21,489 nt of DNA, taken from assembly GCA_964496575.1 (NCBI GenBank), contig CAZCAC010000141.1, positions 1 to 21,489 of the forward strand. The letters are read 5' to 3'. The notes under the pieces were generated by a model. That model was given only the letters and a program-made list of their open reading frames with translations. It did not search any database and was not told where the DNA came from. Both the position numbers and the translations under genes were made by a program. The DNA comes from CAZCAC01 sp964496575. Lineage in GTDB: Bacteria > Planctomycetota > UBA1135 > GCA-002686595. This document shows positions 1 through 7,916 of the stretch, one piece after another (within the stretch, counting starts at the first letter, position 1; each line of letters begins with the position of its first letter).

Positions 1-90
1 ACCGCACGCAAACCACGAATACTTATTGCGCGAATTTTCGCTTCAGGCCACTAGCATCCTCCGACACCGAGCTCCCGTGTTCCTCGGCAA

Positions 91-1785
91 TCAGGGAGTC
101 CAGGTCACGGCATACCCGTTCGAGGCGTTGAACTCGTCCACTCCTGGACCACACGGCGGGTTGAGAATGGTCCGATACCAGCACTGGTAGTACTTCGTGT
201 CCCCCGCCGTGACGTTGCCGGCCAAGTAGGAGATGGTGTGGGCATACCCGGAAGTGTCGGAGTAGCCACTGGCGTTGGAGGTGCGTACGCCGAGGCGCTT
301 CAGGACTCCACCGGCGCAGCGCAGGCCGGCTCCCCAGGCGACGCCGGGGGACAGGTCGTTGTCCGCCTGGAAGTACAGGCCGCTGTTGTCCGGCTCCAGG
401 TTGGTGGTGGCCAGGACGAGCGTATCCGCGGTGACGCTCGCGACCCCGCTGCCCGTGAGCTGCGCACCCGAGGCGAAGACGCCGTTGTCACAGCCCGAGC
501 CAGGGACACTCCCGTCGTTGTCGTTGTTGCACGGGCAGGGCGTTCCAATGCCAGGGTCGCCAAAACAGTAGGCGGTGCCGGGAGGCAGGTCGGTGATATC
601 GGTGACGTAGGCGGAACCGGAGTCGTCGCCGTTGTCGTCGTCCCTGTACGCCCCCACCAGCGCCAGATCACCGGAGAGGGAGACGCTGCGGCCGAAGTTG
701 TCATAGTCCGCCCCGTCCTGGGCGGTGAGCTTGTGGAGCTGTTGCCCGGTCGTGGCATCGAAGACGTACGCAGAGCCGGAGTTGCCTCCCTCGTCGTCAT
801 CCTGGTAGGCGCCGACCAGCACCCGGTCACCGGAGATGGAGACGGCTTTCCCGAAGAAGTCCATGTAGCTCGGATCCGCCGCGACGAGCTTGTGAAGCAG
901 CTGCCCCGTGTAGGCATCGAAGAGGTACGCCGAACCGGCATTGCCGTTGCCGTCGTCATCCTGGGGAGAACCCACCAGCGCCAGACCGCCGGAGATGGAG
1001 ACGGCAAAGCCGAAGTGGTCCCCCGTCGCCCCGTCGGGCGCGGTGAGCTTGTGGAGCTGTTGCCCGGTAACGGCGTTGAAGATGTAGGCGGACCCGGATT
1101 TGGCGTTGTCGTCGTCGTCCTGTTTTGACCCCACCAGCGCTAGATCTCCGGAGATGGAGACGCTGCAGCCGAAATCGTCCCCGATCGCCCCATCGAGTGG
1201 GAGAAGTTTCAGATGCTCCAGCCCCGTGGATGCACCGAAGAGGTAGGCGGAACCAGACTGGTGGCCGTTGTCGTCGTCCCAGTTGGCCCCCACCAGCACC
1301 ACGTCATCGGAGATGGAGACGCTGTTGCCGAACTGGTCTCCGGCCGCCCCGTCCGCAGGCAGGAGCTTGCGGATTTTCACTCCCGTGGAGGCGGAGAAGA
1401 TGTAGACAGCACCGGAATGGGCACCGTTGTCGGCGGCCCAGTGAGCCCCCCCCACCGCCAGAGTACTGGAGAGGGAGACGCTGCGGCCGAACCGCAAACC
1501 GTAGTTTCCATCCAGGGGCATGAGCTTGAACTGCTGCACTCCCGTGGTCGCGTCGAAGATGTAGGCGGAACCGGAGTAGGCGCCATTGTCATCATCCTCG
1601 TAGGCCCCCACGAGCGCGCGCCCGGAGTGTACCGAGACGGCAAAACCGAACTTGTCATCGGCCGTCCCATCCTGCGCGAGGAGCTTGACCTGCCCTGGGG
1701 TCGGCGTGCTCCCGAATGCAACAGGGGCTGCCGCCGCGAACAGCAGCAGGGCGTAACGTGCGAAGATCCCTTGGATGGTTTTCAT
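91..1785 (-). CDS. Secreted FG-GAP/beta-propeller repeat protein (564 aa)
   Basis: The protein opens with a Sec-type signal peptide: a charged start (MKTIQ), a hydrophobic core (YALLLFAAAA) and a probable cleavage site near residue 26. Residues about 30-400 hold seven repeats of roughly 50 aa. Each has an FG..VS(I/L)S element, a LALVGA strand, an Asp-rich DDDNG loop and an SGSAY(I/V)F strand. Seven copies suggest one seven-bladed FG-GAP/integrin-alpha-like propeller with Ca-binding acidic loops. Residues 406-564 form a separate Cys-containing module (YCFGD, CPC, GLRCAGG, YYQCWYR) that recurs in the other FG-GAP protein of this window. The start is supported by AGGAGG (1796-1801) about 10 nt upstream. 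The gene diverges from hpd. The fold and secretion call is strong; the ligand and biological role are unknown. Adhesion or surface display is only a guess from the family. Confidence 0.9.
   Translation of the reverse strand: MKTIQGIFARYALLLFAAAAPVAFGSTPTPGQVKLLAQDGTADDKFGFAVSVHSGRALVGAYEDDDNGAYSGSAYIFDATTGVQQFKLMPLDGNYGLRFGRSVSLSSTLAVGGAHWAADNGAHSGAVYIFSASTGVKIRKLLPADGAAGDQFGNSVSISDDVVLVGANWDDDNGHQSGSAYLFGASTGLEHLKLLPLDGAIGDDFGCSVSISGDLALVGSKQDDDDNAKSGSAYIFNAVTGQQLHKLTAPDGATGDHFGFAVSISGGLALVGSPQDDDGNGNAGSAYLFDAYTGQLLHKLVAADPSYMDFFGKAVSISGDRVLVGAYQDDDEGGNSGSAYVFDATTGQQLHKLTAQDGADYDNFGRSVSLSGDLALVGAYRDDDNGDDSGSAYVTDITDLPPGTAYCFGDPGIGTPCPCNNDNDGSVPGSGCDNGVFASGAQLTGSGVASVTADTLVLATTNLEPDNSGLYFQADNDLSPGVAWGAGLRCAGGVLKRLGVRTSNASGYSDTSGYAHTISYLAGNVTAGDTKYYQCWYRTILNPPCGPGVDEFNASNGYAVTWTP
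94..570 (-). other. C-terminal Cys-rich module of the FG-GAP protein (first copy)
   Basis: This stretch encodes residues 406-564 of the upstream propeller protein. It starts YCFGD, has a CPC pair and a GC about 25 residues in, then GSG..SV..D, GLRC.GG..KR, an AG....YYQCWYR segment and a final SNGYAVTW. The same order of motifs occurs in the protein encoded at 17537-19258 (its residues 431-573), although the two propellers differ greatly in sequence. The order suggests a portable C-terminal domain, perhaps for cell-surface retention or secretion. That function is inference; the shared motif order is visible. Confidence 0.7.
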
Positions 1786-2342
1786 CGCTCTCGTTCCTCC
1801 TCGTTCTCAGATCGGTCGCGAGCGCCTCTCGAGCACGGACGACCCCTCGGCGTTGCGCCGTCCCTGGACCCTCTCTCCAAGGCGATACGACGTGGAACGA
1901 GAGTAGCACAATATGGCGAGCTGGATATCTTTTGCCGCCTTCCGGGCCAGTGACCGGACAGTCTCCACCACTCGCGTGCAATGACCGCCGGAGAGGCTCA
2001 GCACGCTCAGGGGATGGCAACCGCCTGGGCCTGGGACACTCTGAGCGGGTCACCCGGAACGGTATTCACCCCGTTGTGGCTCGGTACCGGGCCCCCAATC
2101 CGCTGATGCCCAGGCGAGGGATCGAGAGTCGGAAAGCCAGCCTCATCTGGAGAGGCCGGTATCCTCTGCCGCTCACGAACCAATCGCCTACACCGACGTC
2201 CGATTCACCCCGATCGATGCGTACCCTGGCCGGGGGGGAGCGAAATCCATATCCTCCTCGCCCGCGATTCACCGCTCCGGGTCTCCCGACTCGGGGCTCG
2301 CCTTTCCTTCGCGCCCCTCATTGCCCCGCTGAACCGCTGCCG
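1786..2342. other. 557-bp gene-free divergent intergenic region
   Basis: This region separates two genes pointing away from each other, so it must carry the promoters of both the FG-GAP gene (leftward) and the hpd operon (rightward). I see no convincing coding sequence. The frame upstream of hpd happens to stay open, but its translation is Arg/Pro-rich and lacks any recognisable family. A perfect 5-bp stem with a 3-nt loop (CGGCG-TTG-CGCCG, 1848-1860) lies in the probable leader of the FG-GAP gene. TATCCT at 2160-2165 and 2250-2255 are possible -10 elements for hpd, but neither has a good -35 partner, so I do not call a promoter. Confidence 0.6.
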
Positions 2343-3428
2343 ATGTCTCAGTCCATCCCTCTCCAGAAGATCCACCACGTCGAGTTCGTGGTCGGGAACG
2401 CCAAGCAAGCCGCCTACTACTACCGCAAGGCCTTCGGCTTCAGCCAGATCGCCTACCTCGGCCCGGAGACCGGCTTCACCGATCGGGCCTCCTACGCTCT
2501 CGAGCAAGGGCGGATCCGGCTGGTGATGACCACCCCGCTCCAGCCCGATCACCCCTACAGCGACCACATCAAGCAGCACGGCGACGGAGTGCGCGACATC
2601 GCGTTCCAGGTCGAGGACGTCGATGCGACCTTCGCCGAGGTGGTGAAGCGGGGAGCGAAACCCGCGATCGAGCCCCGCACCCTGAAGGACGCCGGCGGCG
2701 AGGTCCGCCACGCCGCGGTTCACACCTACGGCGATACGCTGCACTCCTTCTACTCCACGGCGAGCTACGACGGACCGTTTCTCCCCGGCTTCCGCCCCGA
2801 CCGCAAGACGGAGAGCGGTGTCGGCCTCGAGATCATCGATCACATCGTCGGCAACGTCGAGGATCGGAAGATGAACGAGTGGGTCGACTGGTACGACAAG
2901 ACCCTCGGCTTCGAGCCTTTCGTCTCCTTCGACGACAAGGACATCTCGACCGAGTTCACCTCGCTGCGCAGCACCGTCGTCGCCAGCGAGAACCGCAAGA
3001 TCAAGTTCCCGATCAACGAACCCGCCGACGGCCGGAAGAAGAGCCAGATCCAGGAGTACGTCGAGTTCTACCACGGCGCCGGCGTCCAGCACCTCGCCCT
3101 CTACACCGCCGACATCGTGCAGACGATCGCCCAGCTGCGCGAGCGCGGCGTCGAGTTCCTGCACGTGCCCGACACCTACTACGAGGACGTCTGGGACCGC
3201 GTCGGGGAGATCAAGGAAGACCGCGAGGCGATCAAGCAGGCCAACATCCTGGTGGACCGCGACGAGGACGGGTACCTCCTGCAGCTCTTCACCCAGCCGG
3301 TCGAGGACCGCCCGACCCTGTTCTTCGAGATCATCCAGCGTCGCGGGGCACAGAGCTTCGGCAAGGGCAACTTCAAGGCCCTCTTCGAGTCGATCGAACG
3401 CGCTCAGGGCGAGCGCGGAAACCTGTAG
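2343..3428 (+). CDS. hpd: 4-hydroxyphenylpyruvate dioxygenase (361 aa)
   Basis: Fe(II)-dependent dioxygenase that converts 4-hydroxyphenylpyruvate to homogentisate, the entry to the homogentisate branch of tyrosine degradation. The protein has two vicinal-oxygen-chelate halves, about residues 9-135 and 165-330. The expected 2-His-1-Glu metal ligands are visible: H167 in IDHIVGNV, H250 in GVQHLALYT and E329 in FFEIIQRRG. The C-terminal FGKGNFKALFESIE helix is characteristic of HPPD. The length fits the bacterial family. The ATG at 2343 is chosen because homology to the family starts a few residues after it (KIHHVEFVVGN); it has no obvious Shine-Dalgarno sequence. The gene lies 14 bp upstream of hmgA and leads a four-gene operon. 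The related hydroxymandelate synthase is unlikely, since hmgA and fahA follow. Confidence 0.97.
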   Translation: MSQSIPLQKIHHVEFVVGNAKQAAYYYRKAFGFSQIAYLGPETGFTDRASYALEQGRIRLVMTTPLQPDHPYSDHIKQHGDGVRDIAFQVEDVDATFAEVVKRGAKPAIEPRTLKDAGGEVRHAAVHTYGDTLHSFYSTASYDGPFLPGFRPDRKTESGVGLEIIDHIVGNVEDRKMNEWVDWYDKTLGFEPFVSFDDKDISTEFTSLRSTVVASENRKIKFPINEPADGRKKSQIQEYVEFYHGAGVQHLALYTADIVQTIAQLRERGVEFLHVPDTYYEDVWDRVGEIKEDREAIKQANILVDRDEDGYLLQLFTQPVEDRPTLFFEIIQRRGAQSFGKGNFKALFESIERAQGERGNL

Positions 3429-3442
3429 CGGAGAAGCGGCAC

Positions 3443-4597
3443 ATGCCCATCTACCATTCGCTCGGCGAGGTTCCGCCGAAGCGCCATTGCGTCGTCGAGA
3501 AGCCCGGCGGAGGGCTCTACTACGAGCACCTGATCGGAAACCTCGGCTTCCAGGGGTGTTCTTCGCTGCTCTACTCGCACCACCGGCCGACGCGCGTGCT
3601 GCGGACCAGCATGCGCGAGAAGATGCCCTGGGAGAGCGACCCCGACCCAACGCTGCGGATGCGGCATTTCCGGACGCATAAGCTCTCGCCTCCGGGGCCG
3701 AGTCCCGTGCTCGATCGCACGCCGGTACTCTACAACGAGGACCTGGCGATCTCGATCGTGCAGCCGTCGGCCGACGACGACTTCTTCTACCGCAACGCGA
3801 TGGGCGACGAGATCGTCTTCGTCACCGAGGGCGGGGGCGTGCTCGAGTCACAGATGGGCGAGCTGCCCTTCCGCGCCGGTGACTACCTGGTCATCCCGCG
3901 CGGCATCTTCCACCGCTACCGCCTCGACGGGCCGCAGATCCACCTGGTGGTCGAGAGCCGCGGGCACGTGCGCACGCCGAAGCGCTACCGCAACGAGCAC
4001 GGGCAGCTCCTGGAGCACAGCCCCTACTGCGAGCGCGACATCCGCCGGCCGAGCGCGCTGCCGGTGTACGACGAGGAAGGCGAGTTCACCGTCGTCATCA
4101 AGAAGAACAACGCGCTGCACGACGTGGTGCTCGACCGCCACCCGCTCGACGTCGTCGGCTGGGATGGCTACTACTACCCGTGGGCGATCAGCATCCACGA
4201 CTTCGAGCCGATCGTCGGACGCGTTCACCAACCGCCGCCGGTGCACCAGACCTTCGAGGGAGACGGCTTCGTCATCTGCTCCTTCGTGCCGCGGCTGTAC
4301 GACTTCCACCCGCAGGCGATCCCCGCTCCGTACAACCACAGCAACGTGATGACGGACGAGGTGCTCTACTACGCCAACGACGAGTTCATGAGCCGCAAGG
4401 GGATCTCCTTCGGCTCGATCACCCTTCACCCCGACGGATTGCCGCACGGACCGCAGCCGGGCAAGATCGAGGAGTCGATCGGCGCGAAGGAGACGAACGA
4501 GCTGGCGGTGATGATCGACACCTTCAAACCGCTGCGAGTACGGCACACCGCGCTCGAGGTCGAGGACGAGGAGTACGGAAAGTCGTGGCTGGAGTAG
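3443..4597 (+). CDS. hmgA: Homogentisate 1,2-dioxygenase, short form (384 aa)
   Basis: Opens the ring of homogentisate to give maleylacetoacetate, using a non-haem Fe(II) in a cupin fold. An N-terminal cupin-like half contains GDEIVFVTEG and GDYLVIPRGIFHRY (about residues 121-160). The catalytic C-terminal half carries candidate ligands H299 and E306 in YNHSNVMTDEV and H335 in LPHGPQ, plus H262/H268 in VHQPPPVHQ, where the classical enzyme has its active-site His. At 384 aa it is clearly shorter than the roughly 430-445 aa of the classical human/Pseudomonas form, as in the short bacterial homologues. GGAGAA (3430-3435) precedes the ATG by 7 nt. Its 3' end overlaps the next gene by 13 nt. Function is well supported by position between hpd and fahA. 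Confidence 0.93.
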   Translation: MPIYHSLGEVPPKRHCVVEKPGGGLYYEHLIGNLGFQGCSSLLYSHHRPTRVLRTSMREKMPWESDPDPTLRMRHFRTHKLSPPGPSPVLDRTPVLYNEDLAISIVQPSADDDFFYRNAMGDEIVFVTEGGGVLESQMGELPFRAGDYLVIPRGIFHRYRLDGPQIHLVVESRGHVRTPKRYRNEHGQLLEHSPYCERDIRRPSALPVYDEEGEFTVVIKKNNALHDVVLDRHPLDVVGWDGYYYPWAISIHDFEPIVGRVHQPPPVHQTFEGDGFVICSFVPRLYDFHPQAIPAPYNHSNVMTDEVLYYANDEFMSRKGISFGSITLHPDGLPHGPQPGKIEESIGAKETNELAVMIDTFKPLRVRHTALEVEDEEYGKSWLE

Positions 4598-5514
4598 CCG
4601 AGATCGACGAGGCGCTGCGCGCGCTAATCGAGGGGCTGATCGACTACGCCGGGCTCTTTCCGCCGGCGGGGCTGGAGATGGAACCGGCGGTGCGCAACTA
4701 CCTCGAGTACATCGAGAGCGACGAGCGCTGGATGCTCGGGCGCTTCGTGGTGCCGGCGGGTCGCCGGGCAGAGCTCGAACAGGCACTGCCCACCCCCGGA
4801 ACGCCGATCGACCTCTCGGTCCTCGCGCGGGCCGACCTCTTGCGCGACGATGCGGCAGCGCTGCCCGCCAGCTCCTTCGAGATCCGGCTCGGCGAGGAGT
4901 TGCTCGGCGGGGCGAAGGCCTCGACGATCGCCTCGTGGATCGACAACGCTCGCGCGGAGGTGCGGGAGGCGGGGCGTGGTGAGGCGTCACTCTACCTCGA
5001 GACTCCGCTTCCCGAGTCGATGCACACCGTCGTACGCGGGATCGCCGCCGCGGGTTCGGGCTCGGTGGGTTTCAAGATCCGTACCGGCGGCCTCGAGCCG
5101 GAGGCGTTCCCGAGCTGCGAGCAGGTCGCCCGGACGGTGATCGCCTGTCGCGACGCGCGCGTCGCATTCAAGGCGACCGCTGGCCTCCATCACCCCGTCC
5201 GTCATCTCGACGAGAGAATCGGCGCGAAGATGCACGGTTTCCTGAATGTCTTCGGCGGGGCGACGCTCGCCCTGGAGCACGAGCTCGACGAGAGCGCGCT
5301 GGTGGAGGTCCTCGAGGACGAGGATCCCGCGAGCTGGCGCTTCGAGTCGGGCGAGCTCCGCTGGCGCGATCTCTCCGCCCCGGCCACCGCGGTGCGCCGC
5401 GCGCGCCGATCCCTGGCCACCTCCTACGGCAGCTGTTCATTCGACGAGCCGCGCGACGATTTGCGCGAGCTCGACCTGCTGCCGGCCCAACTCAGTTCCC
5501 GCCCGACCAACTGA
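4585..5514 (+). CDS. Conserved-looking protein of unknown function in the tyrosine operon (309 aa)
   Basis: I do not recognise a characterised family. A GTG start at 4585 overlaps hmgA by 13 nt and has GAGGAG (4568-4573) 11 nt upstream. The stop is 3 nt before the fahA start, so the gene is translationally embedded in the operon. Motif-like stretches are DYAGLFPPAGL (20-30), LYLETPLPES (137-145), GFKIRTGG (162-169), AFKATAGLHHPVR (195-206), MHGFLNVFGG (216-225) and SYGSCSFDEPRDDL (280-293). Lysines 164 and 196 at the ends of predicted strands, together with His202-His203, resemble the layout of alpha/beta-barrel lyases or aldolases; that is inference from pattern only. There is no signal peptide or membrane segment. 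It occupies the place of the missing maleylacetoacetate isomerase between hmgA and fahA, so a role on maleylacetoacetate or fumarylacetoacetate is the simplest hypothesis. An accessory role is also possible. Confidence 0.87.
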   Translation: MAGVAEIDEALRALIEGLIDYAGLFPPAGLEMEPAVRNYLEYIESDERWMLGRFVVPAGRRAELEQALPTPGTPIDLSVLARADLLRDDAAALPASSFEIRLGEELLGGAKASTIASWIDNARAEVREAGRGEASLYLETPLPESMHTVVRGIAAAGSGSVGFKIRTGGLEPEAFPSCEQVARTVIACRDARVAFKATAGLHHPVRHLDERIGAKMHGFLNVFGGATLALEHELDESALVEVLEDEDPASWRFESGELRWRDLSAPATAVRRARRSLATSYGSCSFDEPRDDLRELDLLPAQLSSRPTN

Positions 5515-5517
5515 ACG

Positions 5518-6774
5518 ATGAAGTCCTTCGTCCCCGTCGCCCCCGAGTCCCACTTCCCGATCCAGAACCTCCCCTACGGCGTCGGCCGCCCGCGCTCCGG
5601 TGGGGACGCGCGCGTCTTGACCGCGATCGGCGATCACGTGCTCGACCTGGCGGCGGTGCAGGAGGCGGGTCTCCTGCGCGATTGCGCGGGGCTGCCCGAG
5701 GGGACCTTCGCCCAGTCCAGCCTGAACCCCTTCATGGCGCTCGGACGACCTGTGTGGAGCGCCGTGCGTTCGAGGATCACGCAGCTCCTGTCCGAGGACG
5801 AGCCGGCGCTTCGCGGTGACGAGCCGCTGGTGAAGCAGGCGCTGGTTCCGGCCGCCGAGTTCGAGATGATGTTGCCGGCCGAGATCGGCGACTACACCGA
5901 CTTCTACTCCTCGCGCGAGCACGCGACCAACGTCGGCACGATGTTCCGCGGCGCCGACAACGCGCTGATGCCGAACTGGCTGCACCTGCCGGTGGGCTAC
6001 CACGGCCGCGCCAGCTCGATCGTCCTCAGCGGCACCGACCTTCGCCGCCCGCGCGGTCAGACCAAGGCGGACGACACGGACGCGCCGAGTTTCGGGCCTT
6101 CGCGCCTGGTCGACTTCGAGCTGGAGATGGGTTTCCTCGTCGGCCCGGGGACGGAGCTGGGCGCGACGATTCCGGTCGAACGGGCCGAGGAGCACATCTT
6201 CGGCATGGTGCTGGTCAACGACTGGAGCGCACGCGACATCCAGAAGTGGGAGTACGTGCCGCTCGGTCCCTTCCTGGCCAAGAACTTCGGTACTTCCGTC
6301 TCCCCCTGGGTGATCACGCTCGACGCCCTGGAGCCGTTCCGCCGGACAGGCCCGGCGCAGGACCCCGAGCCGCTCGATTACCTGCGCTCGCCAGAACCGG
6401 GCGCGTTCGACATCCAGCTCGAGGTCTCGATGCAGCCCGAGGGCGAGGCGGAGGCCACGAAGATCTGCACGAGCAACTTCAAGCACCTCTACTGGAGCAT
6501 GGCGCAGCAGCTAGCGCACCACACGATCACCGGCTGCGACGTGCGCACCGGCGACCTGATGGCCTCGGGCACGATCAGCGGCCCGACCGAGGACAGCTAC
6601 GGCAGCCTGCTCGAGCTCACCTGGCGCGGCACGAAGCCGCTGACCACCAAGGGCGGCGCCGAGCGCAAGTTCATCCAGGACGGCGATCGGGTGACGATGA
6701 CCGGCTGGTGCCAGGGCGACGATTTCCGCGTGGGCTTCGGAGAGGTCACCGGCAAGATCCTGCCCGCCGGATAG
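5518..6774 (+). CDS. fahA: Fumarylacetoacetase (418 aa)
   Basis: Hydrolyses fumarylacetoacetate to fumarate and acetoacetate, the last step of the pathway. The N-terminal SH3-like domain is followed by the catalytic FAH fold. Residues matching the known mouse enzyme are present with a constant +2 offset: metal ligands D128 (in TDFYSSREH), E201 and E203 (in DFELEMGF), D235 (in VNDWSARDIQ), and the catalytic His H135. The block WEYVPLGPFLAKNFGTSVSPWV is nearly invariant in the family. The ATG lies 3 nt after the previous stop. The TAG stop at 6772-6774 directly touches the terminal inverted repeat of the insertion sequence, so the original downstream sequence has been displaced. The C-terminus (GFGEVTGKILPAG) still looks like a normal family ending, so the enzyme is probably intact. 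Confidence 0.98.
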   Translation: MKSFVPVAPESHFPIQNLPYGVGRPRSGGDARVLTAIGDHVLDLAAVQEAGLLRDCAGLPEGTFAQSSLNPFMALGRPVWSAVRSRITQLLSEDEPALRGDEPLVKQALVPAAEFEMMLPAEIGDYTDFYSSREHATNVGTMFRGADNALMPNWLHLPVGYHGRASSIVLSGTDLRRPRGQTKADDTDAPSFGPSRLVDFELEMGFLVGPGTELGATIPVERAEEHIFGMVLVNDWSARDIQKWEYVPLGPFLAKNFGTSVSPWVITLDALEPFRRTGPAQDPEPLDYLRSPEPGAFDIQLEVSMQPEGEAEATKICTSNFKHLYWSMAQQLAHHTITGCDVRTGDLMASGTISGPTEDSYGSLLELTWRGTKPLTTKGGAERKFIQDGDRVTMTGWCQGDDFRVGFGEVTGKILPAG

Positions 6775-6801
6775 CGGCACTGGCATCGTTCATTGGTCTT
6801 G
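6775..6801 (+). repeat. Left terminal inverted repeat of the insertion sequence
   Basis: Starts CGGCACTGGC and immediately follows the fahA stop codon. It matches the reverse complement of 7917-7943 at 21 of 27 bases, including an uninterrupted 10-bp outer block and an inner ATTGG block. The last codons and TGA of the transposase gene overlap it. Confidence 0.8.
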
Positions 6802-7818
6802 GCGCTCCAGCGGTGGGCCCACCTTCCACCGGAGGAGGTCGACCGGTCGCCAGCGTCTGGTCGCGAGGCCCATCGCCATCGCAGGTGTCTTCCCTCCCCT
6901 TCTCGCCTCGGCGTTGGTCATTGGTCGCACGTAGTTCCGGTAGCAGTTCCAGACCCACAGGTGCACCTGCAGCTTCGCAAGGTCCTTGGAGGCGGCCCAG
7001 GTCTGTCGAACCAGTCTCGAGATTCCGTCGCGCAGCATCGCCAGCGTATGGTTGATCCGGAACAGCGGGTTGCGGGTGTCCCGCTTGCGCCTGGAGCTCA
7101 CCGTGATGTGCTCGAGTCGCTCGCCGAACAGCCGTCTGAGGCACGAGCCGTAGCTCTTCTTCTCGTCGGTCGTGACCCGCACTGCCCCCGTCGAGACCAC
7201 GTTCTTCTTCAGGACTCCGAAGGTCTGCTTTATCGCTCGTGTCGACCCGGATCGTCGTCGTCCCTCCGATGCCTGGATCCACTTCAGACGCTCCTCCTCC
7301 GCTGGTGTCCTGGAGCCTCTCGGGGCCAGCGGAGCACACTCGGTATGTACCACGAAGCCCGTGCGCCGGTCGATGAGCACCGGGACGGTGACCGGCTTGA
7401 GCTTGCGGTCTGCCTCGTAGGTCTCGAGCTCGTCCAGTGACCAGTCTCCCTGGAGGCCACCTCGACCGCGGGCCCGCCGCAATCTCTCCGCGTGGAACCG
7501 GGCGCAGTGATCCCCGAGCAGGGCCAGGCGCCGCTCGACCGTCTTGCGGGTGGTTTCGAGGGAGCGCCCGATCTGCCGCAGGGTGGTCTTGGCGACCAGG
7601 TGCTCGAAGACGCGGCCGGTGAGATGCAGCTTCTTGAGACGGTAGTCGAGCCGGAAGGTCTGGGTGGAGAAACGACGCCCGCAGCCCAGGCATTCGAAGC
7701 GCTGGACTCGCCGGCCATCGACCTTCCGCTGAAAGAAGCCGCGTCGTCGCCAGGGGAATGGTGCGCGCCGGTGATGAACGCAGTCGTCGTAGGGACAGTA
7801 CTCGGGCTCGAAGGCCAT
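6790..7818 (-). CDS. DDE-type transposase with N-terminal zinc ribbon (342 aa)
   Basis: Probable transposase that excises and inserts the surrounding element. An N-terminal zinc ribbon is formed by C8/C13 and C43/C46 (CPYDDC and CLGCGRRFSTQTF). A helix-turn-helix follows at about 78-100 (LRQIGRSLETTRKTVERRL). A catalytic-core-like region starts at DELETY (D129) and continues with TTDEKKSY (D218) and NPLFRINHTLAMLRDGISRLVRQTWAASK (about 250-278), an arrangement reminiscent of the IS1 InsB core. At the place of the IS1 Glu there is no Glu; D264 in MLRDG is the nearest acid. ATG at 7818 is fixed by AGGAGG (7826-7831) 7 nt upstream. No frameshift or stop is seen, so the gene may be functional. 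An IS1595-type assignment is an alternative. Confidence 0.85.
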   Translation of the reverse strand: MAFEPEYCPYDDCVHHRRAPFPWRRRGFFQRKVDGRRVQRFECLGCGRRFSTQTFRLDYRLKKLHLTGRVFEHLVAKTTLRQIGRSLETTRKTVERRLALLGDHCARFHAERLRRARGRGGLQGDWSLDELETYEADRKLKPVTVPVLIDRRTGFVVHTECAPLAPRGSRTPAEEERLKWIQASEGRRRSGSTRAIKQTFGVLKKNVVSTGAVRVTTDEKKSYGSCLRRLFGERLEHITVSSRRKRDTRNPLFRINHTLAMLRDGISRLVRQTWAASKDLAKLQVHLWVWNCYRNYVRPMTNAEARRGGKTPAMAMGLATRRWRPVDLLRWKVGPPLERQDQ

Positions 7819-7916
7819 GTCCGCACCTCCTCATGGACCTGGGCTGGGCGGGGGTCGATCCCGCGACAGGTCAATGACGGTCGGCTGAGGCGCTGGTCAC
7901 GGACTTTGACGAAATG

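Noticed and set aside
30..41. Near-palindrome GCGAATTTTCGC downstream of the left FG-GAP gene as a terminator
   Set aside because: The stem is only 5 bp with a 2-nt loop and no T-run follows in the direction of transcription.
238..1128. Long plus-strand open frame antisense to the left FG-GAP gene
   Set aside because: Its translation is a Val/Gly/Arg-rich mirror of the propeller repeats. The opposite strand encodes a clear signal peptide, repeats and Cys module with a good ribosome-binding site.
1716..2342. N-terminal extension of hpd, since the frame is open from 1716
   Set aside because: The extra 209 residues overlap the start of the divergent FG-GAP gene and are Arg/Pro-rich without family resemblance. 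HPPD homology begins right after the ATG at 2343.
6746..7834. Second long minus-strand frame across the transposase
   Set aside because: It is an Arg/Pro/Gly-rich out-of-frame reading. The frame starting at 7818 carries the zinc ribbon, HTH and DDE-like motifs and the Shine-Dalgarno sequence.
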